DNA from: Fusobacteriaceae bacterium
GTDB lineage: Bacteria; Fusobacteriota; Fusobacteriia; Fusobacteriales; Fusobacteriaceae
Length of the DNA: 64,000 nt
Direction: 5' to 3'
Assembly (NCBI GenBank): GCA_031272775.1
Contig: JAISTB010000005.1
Location: forward strand, 1-64,000
The position numbers were made by a program, and so were the translations under genes. The notes beneath the pieces are model-generated. The model did no database searches. It was not told where the DNA came from and saw only the letters and a list, made by a program, of their open reading frames with translations. Shown here piece by piece: positions 61,301 through 64,000 of the stretch; within the stretch, counting starts at the first letter, position 1; each line of letters opens with the position of its first letter.

Positions 61301-61917
61301 TCCCGGTTGGCCTGCTTTTCATTCAAAATGAGATCAAGATCCTCGAGGCTCCGGTCAAAGCTCTCGAGTTTTTTCTCGGTGTCCTGTTTATTGCTGATGA
61401 GCTTTTTCGTGCCCGCCGCTTCTTCGATAATGCTCTTGATTTCTTTGGGTTGGGAATTGATGATGCGCTCGACCTTGCCCTGCCCGATTACGGAATAGGC
61501 GGATTTGCCGATCCCCGTATCGAGGAACATGTTGTTGATGTCCTTGAGCCGGACCCGCCTGTCGTTGATGAAATATTCATTCTCCAGAGCGCCTTTTTTG
61601 TGGCTCAGCTTGCGGGTGACCTTGATGTCGTCGCTGTCGTAGTCAAAGTAACGGTCGAGATTGTCGAGGGTCAGGGAAACTTCGGCGTAATTTACATTTT
61701 TGATCTCTTTTCCGCCGGAAAAGATGACGTCCGAGCTTTCTTTCGCCCGAATCGTCTTGTAAGACTGTTCCCCCAGGACCCAGAGAACCGCGTCGAGGAT
61801 ATTGGATTTGCCGCTGCCATTGGGGCCTATGATGGAGGTGATCCCCTTGTCAAATTCAATATATTTCCGTTCTCCGAAAGATTTGAACCCATAGATTTCT
61901 ATGGCCTTTAGATACAT
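58306..61917 (-). CDS. smc: chromosome segregation protein SMC
   Basis: The 1203-residue protein has Walker A GPNGSGKSNILDA at the N-terminus, long coiled coils, a Gly-rich hinge around residues 520-660 (KGIAGTFASLVDIPERYERA, GRITGGVSKKGG), the signature LSGGEKSMVAIAF and Walker B FAFLDEIESALDETN. SMC with ScpAB condenses and segregates the chromosome. I start at MYLKAIEIYGFKSFG (AGGGTGATG upstream); the frame extends 26 codons further without support. It heads the smc-lpxK-unknown-nadD operon. Confidence 0.97.
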   Translation of the reverse strand: MYLKAIEIYGFKSFGERKYIEFDKGITSIIGPNGSGKSNILDAVLWVLGEQSYKTIRAKESSDVIFSGGKEIKNVNYAEVSLTLDNLDRYFDYDSDDIKVTRKLSHKKGALENEYFINDRRVRLKDINNMFLDTGIGKSAYSVIGQGKVERIINSQPKEIKSIIEEAAGTKKLISNKQDTEKKLESFDRSLEDLDLILNEKQANRDKTEKQAKEAVKFVEIRDARNQLAKGIYLTEQTLRTGQLEAEKLKKIKAEDEKKLLEASIAALVARQEAIKAEKEEIDRRMEELDAQNKDLSDAISQKKSERDVNGEKINGCGSAIDQLKRRIEYTGDRVAEKKQQLADTEAGRLADEKEVAAAESENTKKDAELEALRKEKNELQSVYDAKNTKIQNYEMDQHRRDIEAQEQGSRITNEKNAVAARKKELVQWEKDITKARSEKIGKEAEISVKEKLLDEKKEQETLLSTESDEKSRKHSALGRKIEQDTMQYNTDSQRLSTLITAEEQNEGYSEAVKEVLGSEIKGIAGTFASLVDIPERYERAVTAGAGGNLQDIIVETGDAAKECIEMLKLRKAGRASFLPLDTIKTGGKKTFQSSLTGVIGIAADLVAVDKKYEKAAEFVLGNMLVVENMDTGLVIVKKGLFGGSVVTLSGELLSARGRITGGVSKKGGANVLLSRRREIGELTEKTEALKIVIEKDRREYAQLGRDIEEIENSGEALGKAIKDLEDNLNEIREDLVTAGAAVDALERNGNVIKAEIELSEKTIAEYERRIGETRDEWEKLQDLKATLQAELVEDDKALTKINAKIGEKEKENETVRIRYMNLKNRIELALKTEADIQNEILTFETEIENDRKDIERNEALIVEFKEAIEKLVGDIKDLEAQYDERTGGAGDLRAADKKLDEEREKINDKRLSEQEEFGKRENEIAFAEKNIEKYSQDLLTLEEELKPLEQVTPKEIPDGELTASREEFKRLDGRLRSLGDVNVLAIDEFEELQKTVAELKRQKDDMVNGKAKVQEMKSEIEGNIRELFYQAYDAINANFSVMCAETLNNSDGKLDVIDADNFDECGIDISVKYKNKKRLPLSLLSGGEKSMVAIAFVIAIFMYKPSPFAFLDEIESALDETNTMKLLKKLKEFTEKSQFILITHNKTTMTQSDGIIGVTMNKEIGVTEIPGVNLRERLNEFLRENKGTAVSAKEAQAAMKKK

Positions 61918-62015
61918 GACATCACCCTGCGAATGAGTATAGATACGCAACAAAACCGAGGAGCGCCGGTTCGTCCGGCTCCCGTCGGAAATCATCAGTT
62001 GTTTCAGGCAAGTAC

Positions 62016-62044
62016 ATTATACTATTTTTTTGCGGTTTTTGAAA
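62016..62044 (-). promoter_or_regulatory. likely promoter of smc
   Basis: Perfect TATAAT with a weak -35 (TTTCAA) 17 bases away on the minus strand, about 100 bases before smc. Confidence 0.55.
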
Positions 62045-62080
62045 GCGTTATTTAATTTTTCCGCCATATTTTTTTTATCT

Positions 62081-62109
62081 TTGACCTTTTCGGAAAAATG
62101 ATGTATCAT
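62081..62109 (+). promoter_or_regulatory. promoter of the DinG-like helicase gene
   Basis: TTGACC, 17-base spacer and TATCAT, about 80 bases before the ATG and divergent from the smc promoter. Confidence 0.7.
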
Positions 62110-62187
62110 AGGATAGGGAAACCCGTCGACGGGAAATATTTTTGTTGTAAAAAAACCGCGGGGAGCGGAAAAAGGACCGGAAAGCAG

Positions 62188-64000
62188 ATGAAAGCTGAAG
62201 AAAGAATTCACCCCGAAGCCTGTGAATTGATGAAAAACGCCATAGCCGAAGCGGGCGGCAACGAAGTGTTCTTCCGCGGGATCCCCGACGACCGGGGGAT
62301 CGTCATGAAGGCCCAGGTGCTCGCCCGGGGCAATCGGGGATCCGTCCCCGCCATTTTGAAGATCATGCGGAAGGGCGAGGTCATCCTCCACAACCATCCC
62401 TCGGGTTATCTCTACCCTTCGGACGCCGATACGGAAATCGCCTCGGTCTACGCCAACGCCATGGCCGGCGCCGCCTATATCATCAATAACGACGTCACGG
62501 AGCTCTATGTGATCACGGAACTTCTGACCGACAAGAATGTCCCCATCGATATCGGACATTTTTTTGCGGAAGACGGGATTCTCCTCAGGACCTTCCCCGA
62601 TTTTGAATACCGCAAAGAGCAGCTGGAAATGGCGCTTCACATCGAAGAGGGGCTGAACAGTGAGACGAAAATTATCGTCGAGGCGGGGACCGGCACCGGA
62701 AAGACCCTCGCTTATCTGATCCCGGTCATCAAATGGGCCAAGCTCAACAAAAAACGGGCCGTCATCAGCACGAACACCATCAATCTCCAGGAACAGCTCC
62801 TCAACAAGGACATTCCGATCGTCAAGAAGATCATCGGGGAGGACTTCAAATACCTCCTCGTCAAGGGCCGGGGCAATTATCTCTGCAACCGGAAATACAG
62901 CAAGGCCGCCGTGGGGGAAAATATAGACGTCTCCGATTTCAGCCACGAGCAGAGCGTCCAGATCAAAGAGATCCTCAAATGGGGCGCTTCGACCCTGACC
63001 GGAGACCGTTCGGAGCTGGCCTTTGAGGTGGACGGGACGATCTGGGAGCATTTTTCCAGTGAAACCGACGTCTGCGCCGGGAACAAATGCCGCTTCCGGG
63101 ATGAATGTTTCTTTATGCGCTCGCGGAATGAAAAGCGGCAGGCCGACATTCTGATCACGAACCACCACATGTTTTTTTCCGATCTGGCGATCCGCAAGGA
63201 AACAGGCTTTCAGACGGATTTCGCGATCATTCCCGACTACGGGCTGGCGGTCTTTGACGAGGCCCACAACGTCGAAAAGGTAGCCCGGGATTATTTTTCC
63301 CTGGAAATTTCCAAATACGGCTTTACCAAAGTCATGAACTATATTTACGCCTTCGAGGGCAAGCGGAAAAAGCAGGGCATGCTGGAAAATCTCTATCACT
63401 ATCTGCGTACCTCGGCAACTGAAGATAAGGACGAGCTGCTCAAAGACCTCGACGACGTCAGGAAGGCCCACAGGACGCTTCTTACCGCCGGAAGGGAGTA
63501 TTTCAACTACATCATCGACAGCTTCTCCAAGGGTCAGGAAGGGACCTTCACGTTCCGGATCAAAAAAGAAGAGATCGGCATGAACCGTTTTCTCGAGCGG
63601 ATGGCCTTTTACCGAGAGGAATTTTCCAAAGAATATCTCGCCTACAGCAAAAAAGTCATGCGCCTCGTGACGCCCCTGGAGGACGATCCCGATCCCGAGG
63701 GGACGGTTTTGGACTTTGTCAAGTACCTGAAACGGCTCGACGCCTTTTTCAATACGCTCAAATTCGTCAACGCCTTCGAGGACGAAAACTATATCTACTG
63801 GATTGAGGTCAACAGCAAGAAAAGCAACGCGAAGCTTTTGGCCACGCCGCTCAAAATCGACCAGGAACTCAAACAGCACCTGTATCTCCATCTGCGGCAG
63901 ATTATCTTTACGTCTGCGACCATCGCCATCGGCAGGAGCTTCGCCTATTTCAAGGGCTCTCTGGGCCTAAGCGATGAGCAGACCATCGACAAGGCCATCG
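62188..64000 (+). CDS. JAMM/RadC-like domain fused to DinG/XPD-type helicase, partial
   Basis: 604 codons are present and the gene runs off the right edge. Residues 1-120 carry H68-x-H70-x7-S78-x2-D81 in VILHNHPSGYLYPSDAD, the JAMM metalloprotease/RadC signature, with candidate Glu26. The helicase begins with Walker A EAGTGTGKT (165-173), VISTNTINLQEQLL, an iron-sulfur Cys set (LCNRKY and DVCAGNKCRFRDECFF), ITNHHMFFSD and a DEAH box (VFDEAHNVEK). DinG-family helicases are 5'-3' and resolve R-loops and damaged forks. No strong ribosome binding site is seen; an AAAGGACCGG is the best candidate. Confidence 0.9.
   Translation, partial: MKAEERIHPEACELMKNAIAEAGGNEVFFRGIPDDRGIVMKAQVLARGNRGSVPAILKIMRKGEVILHNHPSGYLYPSDADTEIASVYANAMAGAAYIINNDVTELYVITELLTDKNVPIDIGHFFAEDGILLRTFPDFEYRKEQLEMALHIEEGLNSETKIIVEAGTGTGKTLAYLIPVIKWAKLNKKRAVISTNTINLQEQLLNKDIPIVKKIIGEDFKYLLVKGRGNYLCNRKYSKAAVGENIDVSDFSHEQSVQIKEILKWGASTLTGDRSELAFEVDGTIWEHFSSETDVCAGNKCRFRDECFFMRSRNEKRQADILITNHHMFFSDLAIRKETGFQTDFAIIPDYGLAVFDEAHNVEKVARDYFSLEISKYGFTKVMNYIYAFEGKRKKQGMLENLYHYLRTSATEDKDELLKDLDDVRKAHRTLLTAGREYFNYIIDSFSKGQEGTFTFRIKKEEIGMNRFLERMAFYREEFSKEYLAYSKKVMRLVTPLEDDPDPEGTVLDFVKYLKRLDAFFNTLKFVNAFEDENYIYWIEVNSKKSNAKLLATPLKIDQELKQHLYLHLRQIIFTSATIAIGRSFAYFKGSLGLSDEQTIDKAI

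Noticed and set aside
59404-61911. 835-codon plus-strand open frame opposite smc
   Set aside because: Antisense of the SMC coiled coil, rich in Phe and Leu; no ribosome binding site.
62017-63891. 624-codon minus-strand open frame opposite the helicase gene
   Set aside because: The plus strand has JAMM, Walker A and DEAH motifs in frame, so the minus frame is a shadow.

Overview
The window reads as one contiguous chromosome segment of a diderm (LPS-making) anaerobic bacterium. LptD, LpxK, several lipoproteins, a class III fructose-1,6-bisphosphatase, pyruvate phosphate dikinase, single-chain iron-sulfur L-serine dehydratase, a DUF1576 membrane protein and the S4-recF-DUF721-gyrB-gyrA order together fit Fusobacteriota best. 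The housekeeping genes look GC-balanced to GC-rich (judged by eye), higher than cultured fusobacteria, so the assignment is tentative and a diderm Firmicute is the main alternative.

Layout. (1) 1-1111: edge of a nucleotidyltransferase partner gene, then an overlapping HEPN/MNT pair. (2) 1158-6830 (minus): mutL-rlmH-acidic protein-TPR lipoprotein-lysS, from a consensus promoter. (3) 6936-7806: small lipoprotein and a YwqK/MORN-type protein. (4) 8021-14632 (minus): universal-stress-like protein, YfcE-type phosphodiesterase, pheS, pheT, L-serine dehydratase, pth. (5) 14693-28609 (minus): DUF1576 protein, NUDIX hydrolase, lptD, thrS, S4 protein, recF, DUF721, gyrB, gyrA, all closely packed behind one promoter. 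(6) 28746-31237 (mostly plus): two serine tRNAs, a divergent MarR regulator with three operator-like repeats, and infC-rpmI-rplT with an AUU start and an attenuator-like leader.

(7) 31240-49500 is an accessory island, in parts visibly AT-richer. It holds decayed toxin-antitoxin pieces, a VWA protein, a Cys-rich zinc-ribbon-like protein, an operon of four related P-loop GTPases plus a YaaW/UPF0174 protein, and unknown cassettes driven by a repeated palindrome-bearing promoter. It also holds two left-handed beta-helix paralogues bracketed by twin tiny membrane peptides, a SPASM radical-SAM enzyme, a RelB/PIN toxin pair and a lipase-like protein.

(8) 49570-61917 (minus): an XRE/histone-H1-like/AT-hook fusion, fbp, ppdK, then smc-lpxK-unknown-nadD. 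(9) 62081-64000 (plus): a DinG-type helicase with an N-terminal JAMM/RadC-like domain, running off the window.

The best candidates for undescribed biology are the multi-GTPase/YaaW operon, the shared palindromic promoter module on the cassettes flanking it, the twin membrane peptides around the beta-helix genes, the XRE-H1 fusion and the JAMM-DinG fusion. All functional statements come from reading the sequence and general family knowledge; no searches were run.
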